From positions 1 through 64,000 of the forward strand of contig NZ_JACHWB010000008.1 of the NCBI RefSeq assembly GCF_014191055.1: 64,000 nucleotides of DNA, given 5' to 3'. This stretch comes from Microvirga lupini. Its GTDB lineage: Bacteria; Pseudomonadota; Alphaproteobacteria; Rhizobiales; Beijerinckiaceae. Shown here piece by piece: positions 8,257-15,763 of this stretch. The position numbers and the translations under genes were made by a program. Below the pieces are notes generated by a model, which worked only from the letters and a program-made list of their open reading frames with translations, did no database searches and was not told where the DNA came from. Each line of letters begins with the position of its first letter. Positions within the stretch are counted from its first letter, which is position 1.

Positions 8257-8684
8257 CTCACCTTGCCATGCTCATGCCGGCACTGATCGTGATCGGCCAG
8301 CACCTGGATGATCCGGCATTCCCGCATGGGCCCGTGCCGGCACTCCTCCAGCATGTGCCGCAGCTCGGAACGCAGGAGCGTCAGCTGCGCGATGCGGCGC
8401 TCGACGCTCTCCAAATGCCGCAGCACGATCTGGTCCGCCGGATGGCAGGACTCGTCGGGCTGCGTGCTCAGACTCAGGAGCTCACGGATCGCCTCCACGT
8501 CGAAACCGAGATCCCGTGCATGACGGATGAAGCTGAGGCGGGACACGTCATCCGGGCCGTAGCGGCGCTGGCGCCCTTCCGTACGCGGCGGGGCATGCAG
8601 AAGCCCGATCTGCTCGTAATAGCGGATGGTCGGCACCTTCACGGCGACTCGGCGCGACAAATCCCCAATCGATAGATCCGTCAT
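8253..8684 (-). CDS. MerR-family heavy-metal-responsive regulator (ZntR/CadR/PbrR type)
   Basis: 143 residues. An N-terminal MerR winged helix (IGDLSRRVAVKVPTIRYYEQ) is followed by a dimerisation helix and a metal-binding tail. Cys80 (DESCHPAD) and Cys115/Cys123 (EECRHGPMRECR) match the cysteine pattern of ZntR/CadR-type sensors for Zn, Cd or Pb rather than CueR; Cys135 and the C-terminal CRHEHG add further ligands. Divergently transcribed from the efflux gene at 8754, with a characteristic operator between them. The 3' end overlaps the UbiH-type gene by 4 bp. Confidence 0.9.
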   Translation of the reverse strand: MTDLSIGDLSRRVAVKVPTIRYYEQIGLLHAPPRTEGRQRRYGPDDVSRLSFIRHARDLGFDVEAIRELLSLSTQPDESCHPADQIVLRHLESVERRIAQLTLLRSELRHMLEECRHGPMRECRIIQVLADHDQCRHEHGKVS

Positions 8685-8693
8685 TTTTTCCTC

Positions 8694-8724
8694 TTGAACC
8701 TCTAGTCGCTAGAGATTGTAGAGA
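8694..8724 (+). promoter_or_regulatory. MerR-type promoter/operator for the cation transporter
   Basis: A -35 element TTGAAC (8694-8699) and a -10-like TAGAGA (8719-8724) are separated by 19 bp, the over-long spacing typical of MerR-regulated promoters. The spacer contains the perfect palindrome CTCTAG-TCG-CTAGAG (8700-8714), very like Cd/Pb/Zn-type MerR operators. Binding by the adjacent regulator is inferred. Confidence 0.8.
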
Positions 8725-8753
8725 TCACATCCGATGACGAAAAGGAGATTCGG

Positions 8754-9494
8754 ATGAGTGAGGCCTGCGATCACCAGCACGGGGCATGCTGTACGTCCCA
8801 CGACCACTCTGCGCATGAGGCCCATTTGGCGAAGGGGCATGCTCGTGCCGAGGAGGCCTGCGGCTGCCATGGCGGCGTGCCGGTCTTCGACGGGGTCGAT
8901 CCGCGCTACAAGCGGGTGCTCTGGACGGTGATCCTCATCAATGCCGCGATGTTCGTGATCGAAATCGTGGCAGGGCACCTAGCCCGCTCGCAGGCCCTGC
9001 AGGCCGATGCCCTCGACTTTCTCGGCGATACGGTGACCTACGGCCTGAGCCTCGCGGTGATCGGTGCATCTCTACGCACCCGCGCCACCGCGGCCCTGTT
9101 CAAGGGCGTGAGCCTGTCGCTCATGGGCGCCTGGGTGCTGGGTTCGACCCTCTACCATGTGCTGGTCCTCGGTCTGCCGCGGGCCGAGATCATGGGGGTG
9201 ATCGGTATTCTCGCGCTGGCCGCGAACGTCGCCAGCGTGCTCCTGCTGATGCGCTACAAGGACGGCGACGCCAATGTGCGCTCGGTCTGGCTCTGCTCGC
9301 GCAACGACGCCATCGGCAACATCGTCGTGACCCTTGCGGCCGGCGCCGTCTGGATGACGGGAAGCGCCTGGCCGGACCTGATCGTGGCAAGCCTCATGGC
9401 GGGGCTGTTCCTCTCCTCGTCCGCGCAGATCCTGCGACAGGCCTGGGCGGAATACCGGAGTGTCGAGAATGCGGCCTCTGTTCCGGCGGCGTGA
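8754..9494 (+). CDS. Short cation diffusion facilitator-like metal transporter
   Basis: 246 residues. The N-terminal ~42 residues are rich in Cys and His (CDHQHGACCTSHDHSAH and CGCHGG), then about six membrane helices with CDF character (ADALDFLGDTVTYGLSL in helix 2, RNDAIGNIVVTLAAG in helix 5). The C-terminal cytoplasmic domain of classical CDF proteins is absent. The expected His of the helix-5 HxxxD site appears replaced (SRND), so metal specificity may differ. A good Shine-Dalgarno (AAAGGAGA) precedes the ATG. Metal export is inferred from family and from the MerR-type operator. Confidence 0.85.
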   Translation: MSEACDHQHGACCTSHDHSAHEAHLAKGHARAEEACGCHGGVPVFDGVDPRYKRVLWTVILINAAMFVIEIVAGHLARSQALQADALDFLGDTVTYGLSLAVIGASLRTRATAALFKGVSLSLMGAWVLGSTLYHVLVLGLPRAEIMGVIGILALAANVASVLLLMRYKDGDANVRSVWLCSRNDAIGNIVVTLAAGAVWMTGSAWPDLIVASLMAGLFLSSSAQILRQAWAEYRSVENAASVPAA

Positions 9495-9633
9495 CAATAC
9501 AGGAATTCGGCGCTGAAAATTCTAGCAACCTTTGCGTTCGCTCTCTTGGCCTCAAGGTCGCATCGGACTATTTCCTAGAGTTACGTAATAATATATATTT
9601 GAGGAGAAAGCCGTTCAAAGAACCGGATCACCT

Positions 9634-11631
9634 ATGCCTAACATCATATACGACTCAGCCAACCATCTTCCGCCCACAAGCGGAACAAATGCCAGGCTCG
9701 AGTTGACTGTGGCGGGTCACCTATTCATCGACCTTGCCGTCACCAGCGACACCCTATCAGCCATCCGGGCGACCGCGACGCAAAGAATCTTCATCGGCAA
9801 AGACGGGAGTGCCATCGGCCAGCTTTACGGGATCGAACTCCTCGGAACTGCAAATGCGATCTACAACGAAGGCAAGATCGAATCGAAAACCAGCACCGCG
9901 ATCAAGTTCTCGGGCGGCGGAGCGAATTCCGTCGTCAATTCCGGAATGATCATGGCCGTCGGCATGGCGATCCAGGGGAACAGCGGCAGCGATCGCATCA
10001 CCAACACCGGCACGCTGCAAACGACCTCCGGGGCAGCGGGCGCCGTTCTCCTGGATCTCATGGGTGGAAACGATTTCTACGAGGGCATTGGGGGAAGCGC
10101 CATCGGCGGCATGATCAAGCTCGGGAGCGGAAACGATACCGCTTTCGGCGGGCTGGGAGACGAGACGTTCTCGGGTGGTGAGGGCACTGACTATATCGAT
10201 GGTGGCGCCGGAAATGACATGGTGGATTATTCCGAAGCCACAGGCGAGGTGACCGTCAATCTCAGCCGGACGACATCACAATCGATTGGCAGCGGACAAG
10301 GCAGCGACACTCTCATCAACATCGAGAACGTGACCGGAAGCGCTCACGGCGACGACATCATCGGCAGCACGGGCAACAACGTTCTCTATGGCGGCGAGGG
10401 CGATGACATTCTTGAGGGCGGGCTCGGCAGCGACACGCTCGATGGAGGGACAGGAAACAACACGGCCCGGTATAGCGGCGCTGCCGCGGCCAAGGTCGAT
10501 CTCAGAATTCAGGTTGCCCAAAGCACCAGCGGCTACGGCTCCGATACCCTGATCGGGATCGCGAATCTGATCGGCGGTACCGGTGCCGACCACTTCATCG
10601 GAAATGATTCAAACAACAAACTGGAAGGCAAGGCCGGCAACGACACGCTCGAAGGCGGCAAGGGCAACGATGCTCTCGATGGCGGCAGCGGGCAGAACAC
10701 AGCCGTCTTTTCGGGTGTGCGCTCCAGCTACACGATCACGCACAACCAGGACGGCACCGTCACCATCGAAGATGGTCAAGCAGGAAGAGACGGTAAGGAT
10801 ACGCTCAAGGATGTGCGGTTCGTGCAATTTTCGGATCAGACCATCGCTCTCGTCAACAGCAATCCGGCCAGTGTCTCCCTGTCGAGCACGAGCATGTCCG
10901 AGAGCACGGCGGTGGGATCCTCGGTGGCGGATATCTACGGCAACGATCCGGACAGCGACAAGCTGACCTATCGCATCACGTCGAATCCGGATGGGCCGTT
11001 CGGCCTGGACAGCACCGGCAAGGAACTCGTCCTGGTCCGGTCTCTCGATTATGAGAAAGCCACTCAGCACGCGATCACCATCACGGCCTATGACGGCTAT
11101 GGCGGCGAGTTCGCCAAAAACTTCACCATCAATGTCCGCAATGTCGTTGAGACGACCCCGTCGATCCGCACTGGCACGGCGCGGGCGGATTATCTGACGG
11201 GGGAATCAGGAAACGACCGGCTGTTCGGCCTGGGCGGCAACGATCAACTCTCAGGCCAGATCGGCAACGACACGCTCAGCGGAGGCACAGGCAACGACAT
11301 TCTGACCGGCGGCTCCGGCAAGGACGTCTTCGTGTTCGATCAGAGGCTCAGTGCAAAATCGAACCGCGACTATGTCCAAGACTTCGTCCCGAAGGACGAC
11401 ACGATCCATTTGGCGAAGAAAGTGTTCTCGAAGCTCTCCAAGGGGACCTTGTCGAGCAAGGCCTTCGTGGTCGGTGATACCTTCAAGGATAAAGACGATC
11501 GGATTCTCTATCACAAAAAGGGCGGCGCCCTCTTCTATGACCCGGATGGATCCGGCTCCGCGAAGGCGATCCAGTTCGCCAGCATCTCGAAGAACCTGAG
11601 TATCACTCACAAGGACTTCTTCATCGTCTGA
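9634..11631 (+). CDS. RTX-repeat calcium-binding secreted protein with cadherin-like domain (RTX1)
   Basis: 665 residues without an N-terminal signal peptide, as expected for type I secretion. Order: an N-terminal region of short repeats resembling beta-strand passenger domains (residues ~20-150); RTX nonapeptides such as GGEGTDYIDGGAGNDMVDY, GGEGDDILEGGLGSDTLDGG and GGKGNDALDGG (to ~360); a cadherin-like module (~400-505, DPDSDKLTYRI...DYEKATQHAITITAYDGYGG in part); more RTX repeats (~510-560); and a ~100-residue C-terminal region ending KDFFIV, shared with RTX2 and RTX3. RTX repeats fold on Ca2+ outside the cell. No ABC exporter or membrane-fusion gene is nearby. The AT-rich upstream region (9581-9600) is conspicuous; the ATG lacks a strong ribosome site, so the start is uncertain. 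Confidence 0.85.
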   Translation: MPNIIYDSANHLPPTSGTNARLELTVAGHLFIDLAVTSDTLSAIRATATQRIFIGKDGSAIGQLYGIELLGTANAIYNEGKIESKTSTAIKFSGGGANSVVNSGMIMAVGMAIQGNSGSDRITNTGTLQTTSGAAGAVLLDLMGGNDFYEGIGGSAIGGMIKLGSGNDTAFGGLGDETFSGGEGTDYIDGGAGNDMVDYSEATGEVTVNLSRTTSQSIGSGQGSDTLINIENVTGSAHGDDIIGSTGNNVLYGGEGDDILEGGLGSDTLDGGTGNNTARYSGAAAAKVDLRIQVAQSTSGYGSDTLIGIANLIGGTGADHFIGNDSNNKLEGKAGNDTLEGGKGNDALDGGSGQNTAVFSGVRSSYTITHNQDGTVTIEDGQAGRDGKDTLKDVRFVQFSDQTIALVNSNPASVSLSSTSMSESTAVGSSVADIYGNDPDSDKLTYRITSNPDGPFGLDSTGKELVLVRSLDYEKATQHAITITAYDGYGGEFAKNFTINVRNVVETTPSIRTGTARADYLTGESGNDRLFGLGGNDQLSGQIGNDTLSGGTGNDILTGGSGKDVFVFDQRLSAKSNRDYVQDFVPKDDTIHLAKKVFSKLSKGTLSSKAFVVGDTFKDKDDRILYHKKGGALFYDPDGSGSAKAIQFASISKNLSITHKDFFIV

Positions 11632-11657
11632 TGTCGTGGGGCTGAAGCAGAAGAAAA

Positions 11658-11680
11658 CCCGGCTCAGACATTGAGCCGGG
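11658..11680 (-). terminator. Hairpin terminator of ppa
   Basis: A perfect 9-bp stem CCCGGCTCA/TGAGCCGGG with a 5-nt loop is followed on the minus strand by TTTT. It lies between the convergent RTX1 and ppa genes. Confidence 0.65.
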
Positions 11681-11730
11681 CTTGATCTGAGAGGTCGACG
11701 AAAAACCGATCTCTTTCACTCAAAAGTGGA

Positions 11731-12264
11731 TCACTTCCCGGCCTTCGCCCGTTCGACTGCCTCGACGATCAGGCGCCGGGCTTCTTCGGCGTCGCCCCAG
11801 CGGATGATCTTGGCCCACTTGCCGGGTTCGAGATCCTTGTAGTGCTCGAAGAAGTGCTCGATCTGCTTGATGGTGATCTCGGGAAGATCCGTGTAGTTCG
11901 CCACCCGGTCGTAGCGCTGGGTGAGCTTGCTCGACGGCACCGCGATGATCTTCTCGTCCTGGCCGCCGTCGTCCTCCATCACGAGAACGCCCACGGGGCG
12001 AACATTCATGACGGCGCCGGGGATGATCGCCCGGGTGTTGGCGATGAGCACGTCGCAAGGGTCGCCGTCACCCGACAGGGTATGGGGGATGAAGCCGTAG
12101 TTTCCGGGATACCGCATGGCGGTATAGAGGAAGCGGTCCACCACGAGGGCTCCGGATTCCTTGTCCATCTCGTACTTGATGGGCTCGCCGCCGATCGGCA
12201 CTTCGATCACGACGTTCACGTCGTCCGGCGGGTTCTTTCCAATCTTGATCGCGTCAAGGCGCAT
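11731..12264 (-). CDS. ppa: Inorganic pyrophosphatase
   Basis: 177 residues, standard length for family I pyrophosphatase, cytoplasmic and Mg2+-dependent. Conserved pieces: [31 protein letters not shown], and the signature DGDPCDVLI with its catalytic aspartates. It hydrolyses pyrophosphate from biosynthetic reactions. The ATG at 12264 ([19 protein letters not shown]) matches the normal family start; 53 codons upstream remain open but have no family resemblance. Confidence 0.96.
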   Translation of the reverse strand: MRLDAIKIGKNPPDDVNVVIEVPIGGEPIKYEMDKESGALVVDRFLYTAMRYPGNYGFIPHTLSGDGDPCDVLIANTRAIIPGAVMNVRPVGVLVMEDDGGQDEKIIAVPSSKLTQRYDRVANYTDLPEITIKQIEHFFEHYKDLEPGKWAKIIRWGDAEEARRLIVEAVERAKAGK

Positions 12265-12512
12265 AGAGCTGTTCTCCGGAACAAGGCTTGAGCATCCTCG
12301 CAGGCCGGGCGCCCCTGAGTGAAGGGGACACCGTGACGCCGGTGAAAATGCGGCAGAAGCTGGATTTGGGAGCGGCTTGAGCCCGATCGTCGGACGGCCA
12401 CTCCGGAAGCTTGGACGCTTCACTAGCCGGAGCAGGCCCCGGCAACAAGGACCGGAGGTTGAATTTTTTGAGGTTTTGGCAGGAACGGGGCCCCGCCCGA
12501 GGCAAGCCGGCG

Positions 12513-13019
12513 TCAGCGGAAGAGATAGGCCACCTTGGCAAGCCGCGTTCCGCCGATGCGCTCCTCGACGCGGGCGACCGACTGCCCGCCCATGCCCTCA
12601 TAGAAGGCACAGGCGCGGGTGTTGTCCTCGAGCGCCCAGACGACAATCCTGTCGAGTTCCTGGTGCCGGAGGTCGTTGCGCACCGCCTTGAACAGGCGCC
12701 GCCCGAAGCCGATGCCCTGGTATTCCGGCAGCAGGTAGAGCTCGTCGATCTCGCCGTTCGCCGGCAGGGACCGGTCGCGGCAGCGTCCGTAGGAGGCATA
12801 GCCCACGGCACCCTGGCCGAGATCCAGCACCACGAGCGGCCGCCCCCGGGACACCGTGGAGCGCCACCAGCGCTCGCTGCGCCGGGAGAACATTTTTTCC
12901 AGGGTCACACCCGGGATGATGCCGGAATACGCCTCCCGCCAGGCCGCGTCGAACACCTTCGACAGGGAAGCCGCATCGTCGGGCTTCGCATGACGGATAT
13001 TGACGAGAAGGTCGCTCAT
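12513..13019 (-). CDS. GNAT-family N-acetyltransferase
   Basis: 168 residues with the GNAT fold: [20 protein letters not shown] at the start, and the acetyl-CoA loop in [18 protein letters not shown] (motif Q-x-x-G-x-G). The C-terminal [17 protein letters not shown] is the usual motif B. The substrate is unknown. It may be a free-standing gene, 248 bp upstream of ppa on the same strand. Confidence 0.85.
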   Translation of the reverse strand: MSDLLVNIRHAKPDDAASLSKVFDAAWREAYSGIIPGVTLEKMFSRRSERWWRSTVSRGRPLVVLDLGQGAVGYASYGRCRDRSLPANGEIDELYLLPEYQGIGFGRRLFKAVRNDLRHQELDRIVVWALEDNTRACAFYEGMGGQSVARVEERIGGTRLAKVAYLFR

Positions 13020-13527
13020 GGCTGTGGCAAGCTGGTCAAGAGAGGCAATGGAAGCAGTTTCCGGGTGAATGGGTTAATGGGGCCTTAACAGCCCGGAAGT
13101 CGGCTCAGGAAAGCGTAGCATTTTCAAGGCCGGTCGGGGCGGGCCAAAGTGACGCAAGTCCTTATTCGGACATCGGGAGGGACAGCATCGACTACGGCGC
13201 GGATTGATGAGCGATCAAGCCGCATTGCGGGTTTCCCTTATTAAGGACGAGCCCCAACCCGTGGTAGGCCCTTGCGGTCAGCTCTTAAGATTTGGGCATT
13301 GCTGACAGGGGTAAAGGGGCATGGATACGCGTGGCATCGGGCAGGAAACTCGTCCGGTCGAAAACATTCGGCCGACTCGATGGCCGCATCGTCAGTGATC
13401 GCAATCGACGATCGCTGCCTCTCCTGAAGACGTCCTCGAACTCAGCATCCTCTGCCGCTCCCGGCCTCTCCGGTGAAGCCTGGAATGGCCCTGTGCCCAT
13501 TCAACTCAACCAAGAACAGTAAGTCAC
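13020..13527. other. 508-bp gap upstream of RTX2
   Basis: No convincing gene is present. Small open frames on both strands (for example 13285-13500 minus) lack coding character and ribosome sites. The stretch must contain the promoters of the GNAT gene and of RTX2, but no clear consensus promoter or operator was identified. Confidence 0.5.
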
Positions 13528-15312
13528 ATGGCAAACGTCGTCGTCACCACACCAAATGGATTCAACCCGTACTACTTCAACAACATCGTCCCTGAGACCC
13601 TCGTGTTGATCGACACGGAAACGGTGACGGTCCATGTGGACCTGGAATCCGGGTATACGATCCGCTTCGTCGGAACCGATCTGGTCATCGACATGGACAT
13701 GCTCAACCCGTTCATCTCCGGGACAGTGACGGCGGTCTACATCGAGCACCTGGAGAACGACGAGAACGGAGTGACGACCGTCGAGGACGTCGCCATCACG
13801 GGCATCAGCGTTGACCTAGCCGATCTCGGCGGGCTCCTGGTCGCCGATCCATCGAGTGTCGAATACGGCTACAGCATCATGCGCTTCCTGATGTCCGGGA
13901 ACGACAGCTACCTGGGCAGCAACGGGCAGGACGTCATCCTCACGGGTCTCGGCAATGACACGGTCGAGGCCGGCGGTGGCATAGATCTCATCTTCGTGGG
14001 GCCGGGTGCCGCGACCATCGATGGCGGCGATGGAGAGGACACCCTCAATCTGAACAACATCTTCAGCGGCAATCCCACAGCCGCCGCTGGTGTGAACATT
14101 GATCTCGCCGCCCTCAAAGGGACGAACAGTGACGGGTCGGCTCTCGTCATCTCGGGCATCGAGCATGTGAACGGCGGTGTCGGCAACGATACCATCACGG
14201 GTAATGCCCTCGACAACATTCTCGGCGGCAATGCTGGCGACGATTTCATCAAAGGCGGCGACGGCGACGACATCCTGCTGGGCGACGAGGGCAACGACAC
14301 GCTCGACGGCGGAGCCGGCGATGACCTTTTCTACATCGGCGAGACGAGCCAAACGGCGTTCTACACCGGCAACAAGGTCCTGATCGGTGGCGCCGGCCGT
14401 GACCAAGCGATCCTGAATGGTGAGCTCTCCGAGTACACGTATCGTTTCGACGATGCCGGGCAGCTCGTCTTCACCCATAAGGCGTCGGGCGCCACTTACG
14501 CGCTGAGCGGGATCGAGACCATCTTTGACGGAATCGTCGAGCGTTCCGTTGACGATTTCCGCCCGGTTGTCACTCCGTCCAACACCGCTCCGACCTCCTT
14601 GACCCTCACCAGCGGCTGGGTCTGGGAGAACACGAACGGGAACAAGCCCGTCGGTGTGCTGGGTGCGAAGGATGTCGATGGCGACAAGCTGACCTACAGC
14701 CTCGTGGACGACGCGCGCGGCCGCTTCAAGATCGACGGAAACAAGCTGGTCGTCGCTGAAGGCGCCAATCTCGACTACGAGCAGGCCAAATCGCACATCG
14801 TGATCGTTCAGGTCTCCGACGGCCGTGGCGGTGCCTCCACGCAGACCTTCACGATCAGCGTTCGCGACGTCGCCAAGGAGAATGTGACGGGCGGCACGGG
14901 TGCCGACATCGTCAAAGGCGGTTCCGGCAGCGACAAGATCGGCGGCGGTCTCGGCAAGGATGTGTTGACGGGCGGCAAGGGCAAGGACGCATTCGTGTTC
15001 AACACGAAGGCATCCAAGACCAACGTCGACAAGATCACGGATTTCAACGTGAAGGACGATTCGATCTATCTCGACAATGCCATGTTCTCGAAGCTCGGGA
15101 AGAAGGGCAGCCTGTCTTCTCCGGCCAAGCTGAATAAGGATTTCTTCGTCACCGGATCGAAGGCCAAGGACAAGAACGACTATCTCGTCTACGACAGCAA
15201 GAAGGGCGTTCTGTCCTACGATGCCGACGGCTCGGGTAAAGGCAAGGCGGTGGAGATCGCCACGCTGTCCAACAAAGCCAAACTGACCGACGCGGACTTC
15301 TTCGTGATCTAA
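13528..15312 (+). CDS. RTX-repeat calcium-binding secreted protein with cadherin-like domain (RTX2)
   Basis: 594 residues, no signal peptide. Residues ~1-120 are a unique beta-rich head (VVVTTPNGFNPYYFNNIVPE). RTX nonapeptides follow (GGDGEDTLNLNN, GGNAGDDFIKGGDGDDILLG, GDEGNDTLDGGAGDD, residues ~160-265). A cadherin-like module covers ~350-455 (KDVDGDKLTYSLVDDARGRF). A second RTX block (GGTGADIVKGGSGSDKIGG) precedes the ~100-residue C-terminal region, whose core FVFNTKASKTNVDKITDF and end DADFFVI match RTX3 closely. Type I secretion is inferred from the family. The gene is followed by two hairpins and a relic of acnA. Confidence 0.87.
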   Translation: MANVVVTTPNGFNPYYFNNIVPETLVLIDTETVTVHVDLESGYTIRFVGTDLVIDMDMLNPFISGTVTAVYIEHLENDENGVTTVEDVAITGISVDLADLGGLLVADPSSVEYGYSIMRFLMSGNDSYLGSNGQDVILTGLGNDTVEAGGGIDLIFVGPGAATIDGGDGEDTLNLNNIFSGNPTAAAGVNIDLAALKGTNSDGSALVISGIEHVNGGVGNDTITGNALDNILGGNAGDDFIKGGDGDDILLGDEGNDTLDGGAGDDLFYIGETSQTAFYTGNKVLIGGAGRDQAILNGELSEYTYRFDDAGQLVFTHKASGATYALSGIETIFDGIVERSVDDFRPVVTPSNTAPTSLTLTSGWVWENTNGNKPVGVLGAKDVDGDKLTYSLVDDARGRFKIDGNKLVVAEGANLDYEQAKSHIVIVQVSDGRGGASTQTFTISVRDVAKENVTGGTGADIVKGGSGSDKIGGGLGKDVLTGGKGKDAFVFNTKASKTNVDKITDFNVKDDSIYLDNAMFSKLGKKGSLSSPAKLNKDFFVTGSKAKDKNDYLVYDSKKGVLSYDADGSGKGKAVEIATLSNKAKLTDADFFVI

Positions 15313-15354
15313 AACAAGAAGGGGCGCTTCATCGCTGAAGCGCCCCTTCTTGTT
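15313..15354 (+). terminator. Terminator hairpin of RTX2
   Basis: A 19-bp perfect stem (arms 15313-15331 and 15336-15354, core GGGGCGCTTCA) with a TCGC loop begins just after the RTX2 stop. It closely resembles the hairpin after RTX3 (18115-18144), including the loop. Confidence 0.75.
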
Positions 15355-15355
15355 C

Positions 15356-15387
15356 AGCGCCCGCGCCTCGTCCGAAGCGCGGGCGCT
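15356..15387. terminator. Second hairpin downstream of RTX2
   Basis: Stem AGCGCCCGCGC/GCGCGGGCGCT with a 10-nt loop directly follows the first hairpin. The equivalent second hairpin after RTX3 (18154-18181) separates it from acnA. Its original role may have been as terminator for the acnA copy that decayed here. Confidence 0.55.
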
Positions 15388-15398
15388 TGCTTTTCCGC

Positions 15399-15465
15399 TT
15401 ACACCGCGAGCCGGCCCAGGACGTGTGCAGGGTGCCGCCGTTGAGGAAGTATTCAATCTCCTCAC
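15399..15465 (-). pseudogene. Relic of the 3' end of acnA (frameshifted fragment)
   Basis: Read on the minus strand this stretch encodes EEIEYFLNGGTLH, then after restoring one missing base YVLGRLAV and a stop. The real acnA (18199-20904) ends [22 protein letters not shown]. The DNA match is about 80% over ~67 bases with a single-base deletion near 15424, and it begins at the same place relative to the paired hairpins as the true acnA stop. No upstream part of aconitase is found beyond ~15465. It is a non-functional fragment, best explained by duplication of an RTX-hairpin-acnA tail unit. Confidence 0.85.
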
Positions 15466-15568
15466 GCGGCCAGTTTCCTTTAGGAAGTTTTGGAAAGGGG
15501 AAGAGTGCAACGGCGCTCTATCGCAAATTCCAAAAGACTCGCTTCATTGAAAACTAGAAAAATCGAGC

Positions 15569-15605
15569 ATCATCTTATATGTTACATAGAAACATATAAG
15601 ATGAT
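15569..15605. repeat. 15-bp perfect AT-rich inverted repeat upstream of RTX3
   Basis: Arms ATCATCTTATATGTT (15569-15583) and AACATATAAGATGAT (15591-15605) are separated by 7 nt. It lies ~160 bp before the RTX3 start in the 15313-15763 gap. A smaller hairpin GTGCG-GAAA-CGCAC follows at 15630-15643. It may be an operator or an RNA hairpin. The remainder of this gap (15466-15763) shows no gene. Confidence 0.7.
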
Positions 15606-15763
15606 TGCCTTCAACAGAAGCTTAGCCTTGTGCGGAAACGCACGTCATATCGTTAGGTCACCATCTATTCCTACCTCCGGCCGCAGGCACTGACTCTACG
15701 TCACACACCTTGTGAATCCACGCCTGCCGCTTTGCGTGACGTTTCATCACTGGAGGAAGAAGA

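Noticed and set aside
13285..13500. Short open frame in the gap upstream of RTX2
   Set aside because: No ribosome site, no family resemblance and a competing frame on the other strand.
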